The notes under the pieces were generated by a model. The model saw only the letters and a program-made list of their open reading frames with translations, did not search any database and was not told where the DNA came from. Positions 36,901-43,600 of a stretch of DNA of 64,000 nt are shown piece after piece (the stretch's first letter is position 1; the number at the start of each line of letters is the position of its first letter). Made by a program: the position numbers and the translations under genes. The stretch is from Labeo rohita (taxonomy: Eukaryota > Chordata > Actinopteri > Cypriniformes > Cyprinidae), in the NCBI RefSeq assembly GCF_022985175.1, contig NC_066874.1, forward strand, positions 5,982,334-6,046,333, read 5' to 3'.

Positions 36901-39900
36901 AGTACACACACATATATTATGTACACACAAACTTTTATTTTGGATGTGATTAATTGTGATTAATCGATTTGACAGCATTAGTTTAAATATAGCTTAAAAT
37001 GTAGTACTTAATTTTTATTTAATATTTACATTTTTTATTGCTTTTTTTTTTTCGGCTTTAGTTAACAATAACAAAATATGATTGTGCATGCTTTAAAAAC
37101 ACTATTAATATTTTAAAATGAACTATGTAGCAAATCTTGAATTAATGTCCATTTTTCATACCGCACATGACAAAATTCACTTGTAGCATTTAAAATTATT
37201 TATTTTAGGTTTTTTATGTATTTGACAAAATAATATACAATTTAATTATCTGCCATATATTGGTTATCGGCCATAACATTAAAATCATTCTCGGCCTATT
37301 TTAACAGGTTGGATGATTGATGAAAACGTTCGGCCTACTTTCAAGGAGCTAGCCAGTGAGTTCACCCGAATGGCCAGAGACCCCTCACGATACCTCGTCA
37401 TCAAAGTAAGTCAAACTGACAGAGTACTTCATTCTTTACTTCACTGTATGTTGCATTACACAGTCAACTGAGTGACTGTTGTTGATTGATGTTCCACCAC
37501 TAGGAGGAGTACAGAGCTCCTGACCCGGCCTCAGACGAGTCCTATCAGAGAGGAACTGAGATGGACATTCTAGGGGTGGCACTGGAGGAACAAGAAGATG
37601 AAGTCTTGGAAGATACAACAGACATGCCACGCTATATAACACCATCCAGAAGATTGCGTATAGATTCTCATCGGGTGCGTTTTCATTGATCATTATGAAT
37701 ATGTGATGGTTTGAAAGTAGACTAATGTACATTATTCACCACTCAAAAATATTTGGGGTTGGTTAGATTTTTGTAATATAATTGAAAGAAGCCACTCCTG
37801 TGCTTGCTTAGTCTGTGTGTATTTGATAAAAACCAATGTAAACAGTAATATTACGAAATATTATTATAATTTAAATTGACAGTTGTCTAATTTAATATAT
37901 TTTAAAATGTCATTAATTCCTTTGGTCAAAGCTGAATTTTCAGCATCATTACTTCAGTCTTCAGTGTCACATGATCCTTCAGAAATCATTCTAATATGCT
38001 GATTTGCTACTCGAGAAAGAACATTTCTTAATAATATCAGTGCTAAACACCACGTGCCTCCTAATAATTTAGCGGAAACCCTCATAGTTATTTTTCAGGA
38101 CTCAAATAGAAGGTTCAAAAGAACATAATTTATCTGAAATAGAACTATTTTGCAACAATATAAAAACCTTTACTCAATTTAATGCATCCTTACAGCATTA
38201 GAGTATTCATTTCTTTAAAAATCCATACCGATCCCAAAATTTTGAACAAGATTGCATATGTTTAGATGATTTGTGGGGGCTTTATGAATAATGTAATATC
38301 TTTTTAACACTTTCAGTCAAGTCTAACTCCATCCAATGTTGCTGGATATCTACCAATGACCCCTGGTCTGGAGAGCACAGTACAGGTGAGGTTTCATCAT
38401 ATCTAAAGCTCAATTTCATCGCATTACTTTAAGGCTAAAACCATCCACATAAAAAGTACATTTGATTTGTTATGAATGAATATTGGATAAGTAATGCACA
38501 TATCTAAGAGCATATGGCTTAATATACAACTTACAATCAATATATTGTCCACCTCATTTTTCTGTAGGCGGGATGGGCGTCACGGTCTCGTCTCGACTCT
38601 GGATGCACTGTTTCTGAGAGTTCGGAGGGACGGGGAACTGCGGTGGAGCTGGAAATGAACGAGGACTTCCCGATGGTTGGCAGCATGAGGAGGGTCACAC
38701 ATCGTGAGGACAGCGCTTACATGTCACAGCGGGACAGCCTGTCAGGACCTCCGGAAACAGCCTCCACAGGGACTCAAGGAGAAGAGGACCAAAATGGATA
38801 TGTGTTGCCTGGATTTGGTGAAAGTCCAGAGAAAGGTGAGGATAAGCAAATGAGATCAACGTGAAAAAATAATTATGAGATAATGTTTAAAATAAGACAT
38901 AAATTTTACGTTGTGAGACATCACATTCTGAAATATAACAATTATGACATACACTACTGGTCAAAACAAACCAAAAAAACCCCTAAGATTTTAAAAATAT
39001 TTTTGAGAGAAGTCTCTAATGCTCACCAAGGCTGCATTTATTTGATCAAAAATACAGTAAAAACAGTAATAATGTGAAATATTATTACAAATTAAATGTA
39101 CTGATTTCTATTAAAATATCTTTTAAAATGTAATTTATTCCTTTGATGCAATGCTGAATTTTCAGCATCATTACGTCATACTTCAGTGTCACATGATTCT
39201 TCAGAAATCATTCTAATATGCTGATTTGCTGCTCAAGAAACATTCTTATTATTATCAATGTTAAAAGTGTTTTTTTTTTGGAAACCGATACTACCTTTCA
39301 AAAACATATTTTATATTTTTAATTTTTTTTATTTTTACATTACATTTTAAAATATATTAAAATATAAGACCAATTCTTCTAAATTGTAATAATATTTCAC
39401 AATATTACAGTTTTTGCTGTAATATTAGCCTTTGTGAACGTAAGAGACTTCTTTCAAAAAACAATCTTTAAAAAAAGTTGCAAAAACACTACCAGTCAAA
39501 AGATTTTTAAAGAAGTCTCTTCTGCTCACCAAACCTGCATTTATTTGATCCAACATATAGCAAAAGCAGTAATATTCTAAAATATTTTATTATTTTTTAA
39601 TAATTATTATTTAAAATAACTGCTTTCTATTTGAATATATTTTAAAAAGTAATTTATTCCTGTGATCAAAGCTGAATTTTCAGCATCACTACTCTTCAAT
39701 TAGTCTTCAATGTCACATGATCCTTCAGAAATCATTTAATATTTAAAATTCATTAAATATTTATCCATATTAAAACAGTTGAGTAAATATTTTTTTCAGT
39801 ATTCTTTGATGAACAAAAAGATTCAGCACATATCTGAAATTAAAATCTTTTGTAACATTTATGCACTGCCCTCCAAAAGTTTGGAAACTCCCAAGAAAAG

Positions 39901-41454
39901 TGAGTTTTTGGACAATATTGGCATGAATCCTTTTTAATTTGTGATAAGTTTGCACTGATAAGGGACAACAGGTAAGGTGATAGAAATTAATGCTTTTATT
40001 TAGCAAGGATGCTTTTAAATTGATCAAAAGTGATGGTAAAGACATTTATAATGTTACAAAGAATTTCTATTTCAGATAAATGGTGTTCTTCTGAACTTTC
40101 TATTCATCAAAGAAAGCTAAAAAAAAATTCTACTCAGCCATTTTCAACATAATAATATTAATAATAATCAATGCTTTTGATCAGCAAATCAGAATGTTAG
40201 TATTTAAAATATATTTAAATAGAAAATAGTTATTTTTAAAAAAAATATTTCAAAATTGCACTATTTGTTTGCACTTTTGACTGGTAGTGTACATTAAACT
40301 TGAAATTTCTACGAAATGAAGTTGCAATCGCAATTTTTAAAAATTAGTTTATTTGTCAGCACCAATAACCCAGTGGTTAATGTGTTGACATAAAGCGTGG
40401 CTGTGCTGCCGGCGACCCGAGTTCGATTCCCGTCTCGAGGTCCTTTGCCGAAACCGCCCCCCCTCTCCTTCACCCAATGCTTTCCTGTCTGCTCTAAACT
40501 GTCCTGTCAAATAAAGACAAAAAGCCCCATAAATATAACTTAACTTAACTTCTTTTATTGGCTTCCATAAATATAAGTACTCATGTTAATGCATCTCTTG
40601 TATTTTCTTTAGAAACTCTTCTGTTCACATCGTCACGTGGCAAACGTTCCCAACGGAGACTCTCAAGAGGTCACTCTGGCGACTTTTTGGAGGCGCACAG
40701 TGTTGCAGGTGAAGAATACGAGTATATGAACAACCAGACCCTCTCTCTCGGGCATATACCAGGGCAGGTTAAAGACTACAATCAGCGACCGCCACGCAAC
40801 CGCAGCGCCTCCTTCAACCCTGCCGGCTTGTACAGCAATCACAAATCTCAAGGGTCCAGCAGACCCAGTAAGAGATCGTCAATCGAGGGCTCGGAGAGTA
40901 GCGGAGGTCTCTCCCAGTCCTCGACTGACCAAAGAAGCCACAGCGACGGCGATTTCCTATCTAGTGAAGCAGAATACACAGATGGCGATCTGGATCTCCA
41001 GGAGGTTCAGTACGAGTACATGGACATCCGTGGCGGTGCAGGACCACCAGCCAACATGGTACTCAAGCTTCACCTCCCAAGACCAGTTTCCCATCCTCCA
41101 CTCAGAAGCTCGCCAGAAGACGACGAAGACGAATACGTGGAGGAAGACTACCAGTACACTAACCGTCAGCCTCGGCTGAGGAATTCGCTCAGGGTTCAGG
41201 GGTTAATGGGAGGGGAAGGAGAAGTGTATGAATATGAGGATATGGACTCACTGGCTGCTGGAGGAGCGTCGGCAGCTGAATACCAGAATCTGGAAGGAGA
41301 AGATGAGGAGAGTGTTGCGCTGACAGACCCACCCAGGAGCCCGGGGCCGGGAGAGTATTTAAAAGCGCAAGCAGGGATGGAACATAAAGCTTTCGATAAC
41401 CCTGACTATTGGCACAGCAGGTCGTTTCATAAAGCCAATGCTGTGCGCACGTAG
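9634..41454 (+). CDS. erbb3: erbb3 receptor (HER3 orthologue), complete gene of 28 coding exons
   Basis: This is an EGF-receptor family member that binds neuregulins and signals through heterodimers, mainly with ErbB2. Joined exons give about 1433 residues against 1342 in human. The order is: signal peptide (about 1-23), ligand-binding L domain I, Cys-rich domain II with dimerisation arm, L domain III, Cys-rich domain IV, transmembrane helix (about 645-670), kinase-like domain (about 715-980) and a long tail. The kinase core keeps the beta-3 lysine (VAIK, about K747). The catalytic Asp is Asn (HRN, about 837-839), and the magnesium motif reads DYG. The tail holds at least four PI3K-type YXXM sites (YLPM, two YEYM, YEDM) and a conserved NPDYWHS near the end, a Shc-type NPxY. 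Exon phases and most exon lengths match mammalian ERBB3. Whether it is erbb3a or erbb3b is not decided. Confidence 0.97.
9911..10319. mobile_element. TGTGACCCTGG-end DNA repeat, copy 1
   Basis: The left end TGTGACCCTG and right end 'gtggtccagggccaca' are inverted copies. The interior reads 'tttttggcataaaagaaaaa' and 'caatgtattgttggctattg'. Other copies are at 24053-24362, 30221-30410, 47289-47685, 54204-54627 and 56796-57137. Confidence 0.85.
13563..14478 (+). mobile_element. Kolobok-like element relic with TTAA ends and a decayed THAP reading frame
   Basis: TTAA flanks both ends (13563-13566 and 14475-14478). The left end reads 'aggtgacatatcatgaaaat', and the right end has 'taacatcttgtaaaaaggtg'. 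From 13841 a frame reads MANVQAKHVNCSVVGCT, is broken by a stop after VEH, then continues LFRVPASEETREQC and hits another stop. C-x-VVGC followed by LFRVP resembles the start of THAP domains, which Kolobok transposases are known to carry. The remainder is degenerate, so this is a dead copy. Confidence 0.65.
16010..16262. mobile_element. Miniature DNA element with TTAAAG(A/G)GATAGTTCACCC ends
   Basis: The left end 'aaagagatagttcacccaaa' and right end 'gggggtgaactatcccctta' are inverted repeats. A second copy lies at 28651-28893. It is non-coding. Confidence 0.8.
16278..17097. mobile_element. Fold-back DNA element, copy C, with a foreign centre
   Basis: The left arm (16278-16545) and right arm (16930-17097) pair: 'cttgtcatccaagatgttca' answers 'aacatcttggatgacaaggg'. 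The centre (about 16617-16922) differs from copies A and B. It starts 'tagtgatgggaagttcggat' and ends 'gttcgttcatcacg', and looks like a separate inserted element. Confidence 0.75.
17345..17992. mobile_element. Cyprinid DNA repeat ('aaaagtttacatacac' family), copy 1
   Basis: The left end is 'tcaaaagtttacatacacta' and the right end 'gatgtaaacttttgacctca', roughly inverted. The interior reads 'tgtttgtcctgaacagttaa' and 'tccttcaggtcccacaaatt'. A second copy in reverse orientation is at about 22850-23275. Confidence 0.8.
20420..21255. repeat. Two adjoining copies of the ATACACTACCGTT-end repeat family
   Basis: Phrases such as 'aaagaagtctcttttgctca' near 20464, and then 'atacactactgttcaaac' near 20886 and 'ggatcatgtgacactgtaga' near 21071, mark two partial copies just upstream of erbb3 exon 2. 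Confidence 0.75.
21319..21470 (+). CDS. erbb3: erbb3 exon 2 (domain I start)
   Basis: The acceptor is ctctttacag. It encodes VCTGTQNSLSVTGSSEV through GNLEI and ends FSFLQ, the first half of leucine-rich domain I. The donor is CAG|gtgagg. It is 152 nt and ends in phase 0, as in mammalian ERBB3. Confidence 0.97.
21500..21822. mobile_element. Short-TIR DNA element, uninterrupted copy
   Basis: Runs from 'aggcatagttcactcaaaaa' to 'ttttcgggtgaactaactct', with inverted ends. It is the reference for the interrupted copy at 5195-6245. It lies in erbb3 intron 2. Confidence 0.8.
21947..22133 (+). CDS. erbb3: erbb3 exon 3 (domain I)
   Basis: The acceptor is cctcttcacag. It encodes SIREVTGYILIAINQF through LRVIRGTSLYEDRFAL to LGLTHLT, the second half of domain I. 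The 187-nt length equals the mammalian exon. The donor is ACAG|gtgcgc, phase 1. Confidence 0.97.
22134..23369 (+). other. erbb3: erbb3 intron 3 with reverse-oriented repeat at about 22850-23275
   Basis: The first 700 nt hold a short GT tract near 22276 and nothing else recognised. At 22850-23275 lies the second copy of the 'aaaagtttacatacac' family, inverted relative to 17345-17992. Confidence 0.75.
23370..23495 (+). CDS. erbb3: erbb3 exon 4 (domain I end)
   Basis: The acceptor is gatctgcag. It encodes EILEGGVQIIQNKFLSY through INWLDIVKDSGAEIIIED. It is 126 nt as in mammals. The donor is GAAC|gtaagg. Confidence 0.97.
23540..24362. repeat. Two interspersed repeats in erbb3 intron 4
   Basis: A copy of the ATACACTACCGTT-end family lies at about 23540-23985, and a TGTGACCCTGG-end copy at 24053-24362 (ending 'gtggtccagggtcaca'). 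Confidence 0.8.
24458..24520 (+). CDS. erbb3: erbb3 exon 5 (domain II start)
   Basis: The acceptor is ttctgtttag. It encodes LPCHESCGGRCWGSGNDSCQI, the first Cys-rich (furin-like) module of domain II. It is 63 nt. The donor is ATCC|gtaagt. Confidence 0.95.
24541..24582. repeat. CA dinucleotide microsatellite
   Basis: About 42 bp of CA with one CG interruption, starting 20 nt after the exon 5 donor. Confidence 0.95.
24845..24963 (+). CDS. erbb3: erbb3 exon 6 (domain II)
   Basis: The acceptor is cttccgttctcag. It encodes LTKTVCAPQCNGRCFG through CCHIECAGGCTGP to DTNCF, dense in paired cysteines. It is 119 nt, equal to the mammalian exon. The donor is TTT|gtatgt. Confidence 0.97.
25071..25212 (+). 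CDS. erbb3: erbb3 exon 7 (dimerisation arm)
   Basis: The acceptor is tttgttcacag. It encodes ACRNFNNSGSCVPQCP, then the dimerisation arm YNKVTFKLEPNPNAKYQYG, then CVSHCP. The 142-nt length is as in mammals. The donor is CCTA|gtaagt. Confidence 0.97.
25399..25512 (+). CDS. erbb3: erbb3 exon 8 (domain II end)
   Basis: The acceptor is ttgtacttcag. It encodes TNFVVDGSSCVSSCPADKM through KRCEPCVGLCPK. It is 114 nt as in mammals. The donor is AAAG|gtaaca. Confidence 0.97.
25570..26168. repeat. ATACACTACCGTT-end repeat family in erbb3 intron 8
   Basis: Typical phrases 'aaggctgcatttatttaatc' near 25628, 'ttctgaaggatcatgtgata' near 25914 and the end 'ccagtagtgtat' mark the copy. It carries an internal rearrangement near 25840-25890. 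Confidence 0.8.
26557..26674 (+). CDS. erbb3: erbb3 exon 9 (domain III start)
   Basis: The acceptor is tctttgtgcag after a poly-T tract. It encodes ACVGTGTPSRQTVDSQN through INCTKIQGSLHFLVTGIRG, the start of L domain III. It is 118 nt. The donor is AGG|gtgaga. Confidence 0.97.
26865..26938 (+). CDS. erbb3: erbb3 exon 10 (domain III)
   Basis: The acceptor is tcctgcacag. It encodes DSYNNISALDPKKLKIF and TVREIT. It is 74 nt as in mammals. The donor is ACAG|gtgtgt. Confidence 0.97.
27022..27112 (+). CDS. erbb3: erbb3 exon 11 (domain III)
   Basis: The acceptor is tccacttgatag. It encodes DILSIQSWPKELEDLSV through SNLATIQGRSLY. It is 91 nt as in mammals. The donor is ACAG|gtgagc, phase 2. Confidence 0.96.
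27603..27620 (+). CDS. erbb3: Candidate erbb3 microexon of 18 nt (optional)
   Basis: A strong pyrimidine tract and acceptor (ttgttctctcctcag) are followed by 18 nt, then AGAG|gtagga. Inserted between exons 11 and 12 it keeps the frame (phase 2 to phase 2), has no stop and adds RGISTK before RGYALLVM in domain III. ErbB family alignments do not need it: skipping it gives SLYRGYALLVM, the same spacing as ERBB4. It may be an alternative exon or a chance pair of sites. Confidence 0.35.
28367..28584 (+). CDS. erbb3: erbb3 exon 12 (domain III end)
   Basis: The acceptor is gttctctctcag. It encodes GYALLVMKIPSLKSLGL through IYITGNKQLCYHHTVNWTRLF. A longer, basic stretch follows (GSGPRAQRRQKP) where mammalian ERBB3 is about five residues shorter, then LDIKDNHPQEQC. 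It is 218 nt. The donor is TGCA|gtgagt. Confidence 0.96.
28651..28893. mobile_element. Miniature DNA element with AAAGGGATAGTTCA ends, copy 2
   Basis: The left end 'aaagggatagttcagccaaa' and right end 'tttgggtgcgctgtcccttt' are inverted. It is the same family as 16010-16262 and lies in erbb3 intron 12. Confidence 0.8.
29006..29138 (+). CDS. erbb3: erbb3 exon 13 (domain IV start)
   Basis: The acceptor is tgtttttacag. It encodes EEGHVCDPLCSSEGCWGPGP through CVSCKNYSRGGTCVPQC to FLSG. It is 133 nt as in mammals. The donor is AGG|gtcagt. Confidence 0.97.
29424..30856. mobile_element. Fold-back element copy D, split by a hAT-like insertion
   Basis: The left arm (29424-29650) pairs with a right arm that is split: 29800-30012, resuming at about 30804-30856 ('gggtgagtaaattatcagga' to 'tggaagtgaactattccttt'). 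The interruption (about 30013-30803) starts 'catgttacttttaaaaagta' and ends 'ttattcccatcactg', like the hAT-like element at 5401-6183. It itself contains a partial TGTGACCCTGG repeat at 30221-30410. Confidence 0.7.
31468..31561 (+). CDS. erbb3: erbb3 exon 14 (domain IV)
   Basis: The acceptor is ctctctacag. It encodes GEKREFAGPKRECLLCHQEC through KHTCTGP. It is 94 nt. The donor is CCG|gtaatc, phase 0. Confidence 0.96.
31653..31810 (+). CDS. erbb3: erbb3 exon 15 (domain IV)
   Basis: The acceptor is cttcctgcag. It encodes GADECVACAHLQDGPYCVSS through IIYKF and CQPCHANCTLG. It is 158 nt. The donor is TGGG|gtgagg, phase 2. Confidence 0.97.
32100..33090. repeat. AT-rich minisatellite, about 88-bp unit, roughly 11 copies, in erbb3 intron 15
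   Basis: The phrase 'ttacaaact' followed by 'atttctattttaatatattt' recurs at about 32161, 32249, 32341, 32433, 32539, 32611, 32721, 32809, 32896 and 32985. Most spacings are 88-92 nt. Each unit also has 'ggtaaaaacagtaatatttt'. The unit resembles the middle of the ATACACTACCGTT-end repeat family. A pure TA run lies at 32640-32675. Confidence 0.9.
33202..33255 (+). CDS. erbb3: erbb3 exon 16 (extracellular juxtamembrane)
   Basis: The acceptor is ttctgtctcag. It encodes GCLGPGENDCVDSSRSDAG, the last Cys pair and stalk. I chose the donor TGG|gtaggt at 33256 because it is closer to consensus and gives a 54-nt exon. An in-frame donor CAG|gtcaga at 33244 would drop four residues (SDAG, with the junction residue changed). 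Confidence 0.8.
33336..33477 (+). CDS. erbb3: erbb3 exon 17 (transmembrane helix)
   Basis: The acceptor is ttgtatttcag. It encodes LPVTAIVLSVIFGVLVAF to VFVLTVLY, a single transmembrane helix, followed by the basic juxtamembrane RRSVAIRRKRAMRRYLQSGE that resembles human ERBB3. It is 142 nt. The donor is GAG|gtgtgt. Confidence 0.96.
33561..33680 (+). CDS. erbb3: erbb3 exon 18 (juxtamembrane and glycine loop)
   Basis: The acceptor is atgtgttttag. It encodes SFEPLEPGEKGVKVHAR, then ELRKIKPLGSGVFGTVHK with the glycine-rich loop GSGVFG. It is 120 nt. The donor is AAG|gtactt. Confidence 0.97.
33847..33945 (+). CDS. erbb3: erbb3 exon 19 (kinase N-lobe)
   Basis: The acceptor is tttcttcacag. It encodes GVWIPEGDTVKIPVAIK with the beta-3 lysine, then TGRQTFQEITD. 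It is 99 nt as in mammals. The donor is GAT|gtaaga. Confidence 0.97.
33946..34330. repeat. CA microsatellites and (T/A)AAT tracts in erbb3 intron 19
   Basis: AC runs at 33952-33980 and 34229-34250 bracket a stretch with 'gtggggactttccatagact' and, 180 nt on, 'cttgtggggacatttggtcc'. That pairing often accompanies CA tracts in fish repeats. An attaatta tract follows at about 34293-34320. Confidence 0.8.
34660..35620. repeat. Tandem array of about 300-bp units (three copies) next to exon 20
   Basis: 'ttagaaact(a/g)atgactatt' occurs at 34925, 35256 and 35550. Each is followed by 'tcagaatgttaa' or 'tcggaattttaa', and by 'tttcacaatattactgtttt' in the first two units. The unit derives partly from the ATACACTACCGTT-end family, one end of which is also present at 34690-34860. 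The third copy ends about 60 nt before the exon 20 acceptor. Confidence 0.85.
35677..35862 (+). CDS. erbb3: erbb3 exon 20 (kinase alpha-C to hinge)
   Basis: The acceptor is tctgtcttgcag. It encodes HMLAMGSLDHAYIVRLLGIC through LQLVTQLSPQGSLLEHI to LLNWCVQIAK. His replaces the alpha-C Glu, as in other ErbB3 proteins. It is 186 nt as in mammals. The donor is AAG|gtgaga. Confidence 0.97.
35954..36109 (+). CDS. erbb3: erbb3 exon 21 (catalytic loop, HRN and DYG)
   Basis: The acceptor is tccctccaag. It encodes GMYYLEEQRMVHRNLAARN: Asn replaces the catalytic Asp, the known ErbB3 substitution. IADYGIADLL follows, with Tyr where human has DFG. It is 156 nt as in mammals. The donor is AAG|gtaaag. Confidence 0.97.
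36231..36306 (+). CDS. erbb3: erbb3 exon 22 (activation segment end)
   Basis: The acceptor is tcctttctag. It encodes TPIKWMALESILFRRYTHQS then DVWSY. It is 76 nt as in mammals. The donor is ATG|gtgagt. A 70-nt fragment of the ATACACTACCGTT-end family sits just upstream, at 36140-36205. Confidence 0.97.
36393..36539 (+). CDS. erbb3: erbb3 exon 23 (kinase C-lobe)
   Basis: The acceptor is tctatctgtag. It encodes GVTVWEMMSYGAEPYSAM through VPDLLEKGERLSQPQIC to VYMVMVK. It is 147 nt as in mammals. The donor is AAT|gtgagt. Confidence 0.97.
36540..37307 (+). other. erbb3: erbb3 intron 23, no clear feature
   Basis: AT-rich, with a 'cggccaaatattgtcctgtc' fragment of the TGTGACCCTGG repeat family near 36863 and otherwise nothing recognised. 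Confidence 0.5.
37308..37405 (+). CDS. erbb3: erbb3 exon 24 (kinase C-lobe end)
   Basis: The acceptor is ctattttaacag. It encodes CWMIDENVRPTFKELASEFT then MARDPSRYLVIK. It is 98 nt as in mammals. The donor is AAA|gtaagt. Confidence 0.97.
37504..37674 (+). CDS. erbb3: erbb3 exon 25 (C-terminal tail)
   Basis: The acceptor is gttccaccactag. It encodes EEYRAPDPASDESYQRG and an acidic stretch (LEEQEDEVLEDT), matching the acidic segment of mammalian tails in character rather than sequence. It is 171 nt. The donor is CGG|gtgcgt. Confidence 0.93.
37740..38250. repeat. ATACACTACCGTT-end repeat family in erbb3 intron 25
   Basis: Carries 'agctgaattttcagcatcat' and 'tcagtgtcacatgatccttc' near 37929-37980, and ends 'atcccaaaattttgaacaag'. 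Confidence 0.8.
38317..38385 (+). CDS. erbb3: erbb3 exon 26 (tail, first YXXM)
   Basis: The acceptor is taacactttcag. It encodes SSLTPSNVAGYLPMTPG: YLPM is the counterpart of human GYMPM, a PI3K p85 SH2 binding site when phosphorylated. It is 69 nt. The donor is CAG|gtgagg. Confidence 0.95.
38568..38835 (+). CDS. erbb3: erbb3 exon 27 (tail)
   Basis: The acceptor is tttttctgtag. It encodes AGWASRSRLDSGCTVSESSE through HREDSAYMSQRDSL (human DSAYHSQRHSL) to EEDQNGYVLPGFG (human NGYVMPD). It is 268 nt. The donor is AAAG|gtgagg. Confidence 0.95.
38945..40300. repeat. Adjoining copies of the ATACACTACCGTT-end repeat in erbb3 intron 27
   Basis: One copy runs about 38945-39470 ('acatacactactggtcaaaa' to 'acttctttcaaaaaacaatc'). 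A second, with a disturbed middle, runs about 39490-40290 and ends 'ttgactggtagtgtacatta'. Confidence 0.8.
40355..40556 (+). mobile_element. tRNA-derived SINE
   Basis: An A-box-like 'agtggttaatgtg' (40371) and a B box 'gagttcgattcc' (about 40420-40431) are spaced as in a pol III tRNA promoter. A non-tRNA body with 'tttcctgtctgctctaaact' and an 'aaataaagacaaaaagcccc' end follow. It lies in erbb3 intron 27, ending about 55 nt before the last exon. It is not a functional tRNA: no complete cloverleaf is formed. Confidence 0.7.
40613..41454 (+). CDS. erbb3: erbb3 exon 28 (C-terminal tail and stop)
   Basis: The acceptor is tattttctttag. It encodes 280 residues and ends HKANAVRT then TAG at 41452-41454. 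Sites seen: EEYEYMNN, VQYEYMDI, DYQYTNRQ, VYEYEDMD and, near the end, FDNPDYWHSR, which matches human FDNPDYWHSR. YEYM (twice) and YEDM fit the PI3K YXXM consensus. Low-complexity Ser-, Arg- and Glu-rich linkers separate them. Confidence 0.97.
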
Positions 41455-42300
41455 ATGTGGAGAAAGGTTTGAAGGAACTTGAAGCAAACGAACAAATGCA
41501 AGTTGAACTGTCTTCAGTGAACAATGTTCAGGATATTATTCGACAATGCACTTCTTACTAGTATAAATCTGTAGAAAAACTGATGCAGTCTTGACTAAAT
41601 AAATGTATTTTGATGCTAAATGTATTTTTGATGTAAAAATTGTGGCATTATGGTTAAAATACATTTAAACAAGAGCAGCTTTGTTCTTTTTTTAATATGG
41701 TGGAGGTACGAGAATTACCAGATTCATGAGCTACACATTGAATGCACTGATATTTACATCTGGATATGTATATGTAAGTGTGTGGATACTTAAAATGTTC
41801 TGTTCATGCCAAGTTTGTTGTACTCATCAAGAGAAGCCATAAGTTTGCTGTTTGTGCATTTGAGAGTGAGTGTTCATCTTAAATATGTTATTTAGTGTGT
41901 TCATGAAGTACCCAATTCAGTCAGCAGCTGTCCTACCACTGTGCAGATTGCACTCAAATTATTTTACAGTTTAAGTGTAATTTTCAAAATATACCTAATC
42001 TGAGGTATTTACGTTTTGGAATTTATAAAATTATAATGTCAGTTGAAAAGCATATTGATTGAATTTGGGTAAACTCGTTTTTCTTTGAGGTGTTTGTTGT
42101 GCATGCCTTCTGAACAAATCATAATGAAGTACTTGTATTATGTTTCATGTGAAATGGCCAGTAAACAAGCTTTTATAACAAAACTATAGTTTTGTACACA
42201 CATATCAAACTAAAGTATTTTCTCAACTTTGTAACAGTTTGAAATGATTTTTTTATTTGATTTTATCTTACACTTTCAATAAAATGTTTCTATATAAACC
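41455..42300 (+). other. erbb3: erbb3 3' UTR
   Basis: About 840 nt with no interspersed repeat. There are two AATAAA signals: 41598-41603, early and inside 'gactaaataaatg', and 42278-42283, followed by T-rich sequence. Confidence 0.8.
42278..42283 (+). terminator. erbb3: Poly(A) signal AATAAA of erbb3
   Basis: The distal canonical hexamer, 824 nt after the stop. A weaker early alternative is at 41598-41603. Confidence 0.7.
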
Positions 42301-42984
42301 TGAACTAACTCTCATACTCTCTCTTAAACCCTGTTTTCTTCTGCTTTTTGTGTTTTCCTAAAATGTAGTAGTGTCTTGAGAGGTAAATATCCACCTTATC
42401 TTTTCTGTAAGAGTTTGGTTTGGTCTTACCATATTATTTTAATGTATTATCTTAATTATGTACACACTGGTTTGTAGTGCAAACAATTTTACTGTTTACT
42501 GCACGTTATTATTTTCGTTATTTAGCAGCTAATGAACTGGAAGTCTCGCCCATAGGCTTATTTCTGCATTGAAGAATAAGGTGGATAAATAAGAACACTT
42601 CCCATGAAGATCAAGATTTATCATCTGTGTGTGATCGTCTCGTATGATTGTAGGTGGGGACTGAGGAACCTCTTAGTAGGTAAGTAACGAATTCATCTGA
42701 CCTCATTTTCAGAGATGCCACAAGTATGATGTATGACTACAAATAATTTACAATAGAACAAAACATATTCTGGCAGCTACAAGCCTGGTTTATGATTTAT
42801 TGCATATTATAACAGATTTCTTATCAGTTGAACAGAAAATCAAAAGTCCTGTGCTGACAATTTAACCTTATTATTAATAATATTTTATTTTAATACTGAA
42901 AAAAACAAGCATCTTAAAACTCTCCAAATTACTTATTATTAATCTAATGATATAAATTTTATTGTAATAATATTAGTAATATTA

Positions 42985-43600
42985 TTATCTTACAGAGGCT
43001 TTGCAATTACGTCAGGATTTGGTCAGTCACCTGCAGGGTTGCCAGGTTTTCACAACAAAACCTGCCCAATTGCTACTCAGAACTAGCCAAAACGCATTTC
43101 GACAGGGTCCCCGAGTAAAAATCATGTTCCAGGGGGTAAAATACACATTTTTCCCCTAGTACAGTTCAGGTGCTAAAATCTAACGTCACTGGGGTCGCTT
43201 CTTAAAGTAGCCAAATTCCACGGGAAAACTATGGACATGGCAACACTGGTTACCTGGATGCGCGGCTATATTAGTGATACTCGGATGTAAACAACAGCAT
43301 GGATTGCATGGTTAATGTACTACTGAATACGTTGTTTCTAATTTGTGATACCTAAACCATGGAAAAAAACATGTGGGAGCTGCTAAATCACATAGAGAAG
43401 GACTTAGTAAGGAGGAAAGGGTGCAAAATTTTGACAAACTAAAGTTAATAGGTGGTAATGATACGTACAAGTGGTATTAATTAAGATATTAGCCTAATAT
43501 TTCTATAGTACTCCAAATGTTTTTCCCAGTCCGACCGATTAGTACAGCCCAAAAAATGACAATATTTTCAGGAGCAATAATCAGTAAAATATGCGAGTTT
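42985..43600. mobile_element. THAP-element relic, copy 1, split and internally deleted
   Basis: The left flank 42985-43033 and the body 43257-43600 align with copy 2 at 44830-45320. Shared phrases include 'gatgcgcggc', 'atagagaaggactt' and 'ttgacaaactaaagttaata'. Relative to copy 2 it lacks about 140 nt, corresponding to most of the THAP reading frame. The hAT-like element at 43034-43248 interrupts its left end. Confidence 0.7.
43034..43248. mobile_element. Miniature hAT-like element, copy 2, with 8-bp target duplication
   Basis: The ends are CAGGGTTGCCAGG and ATGGCAACACTG. The flanks GTCACCTG (43026-43033) and GTTACCTG (43249-43256) agree at 7 of 8 bases, an hAT-type duplication. It is the reverse-orientation relative of 4905-5127. 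Confidence 0.82.

Noticed and set aside
40371..40440. Possible tRNA gene
   Set aside because: It has A- and B-box-like segments, but no acceptor stem or anticodon arm pairs properly, and a SINE body follows.
41189..41524. 111-codon minus-strand frame opposite erbb3 exon 28
   Set aside because: Antisense shadow of the repetitive Glu/Tyr-rich tail coding sequence.
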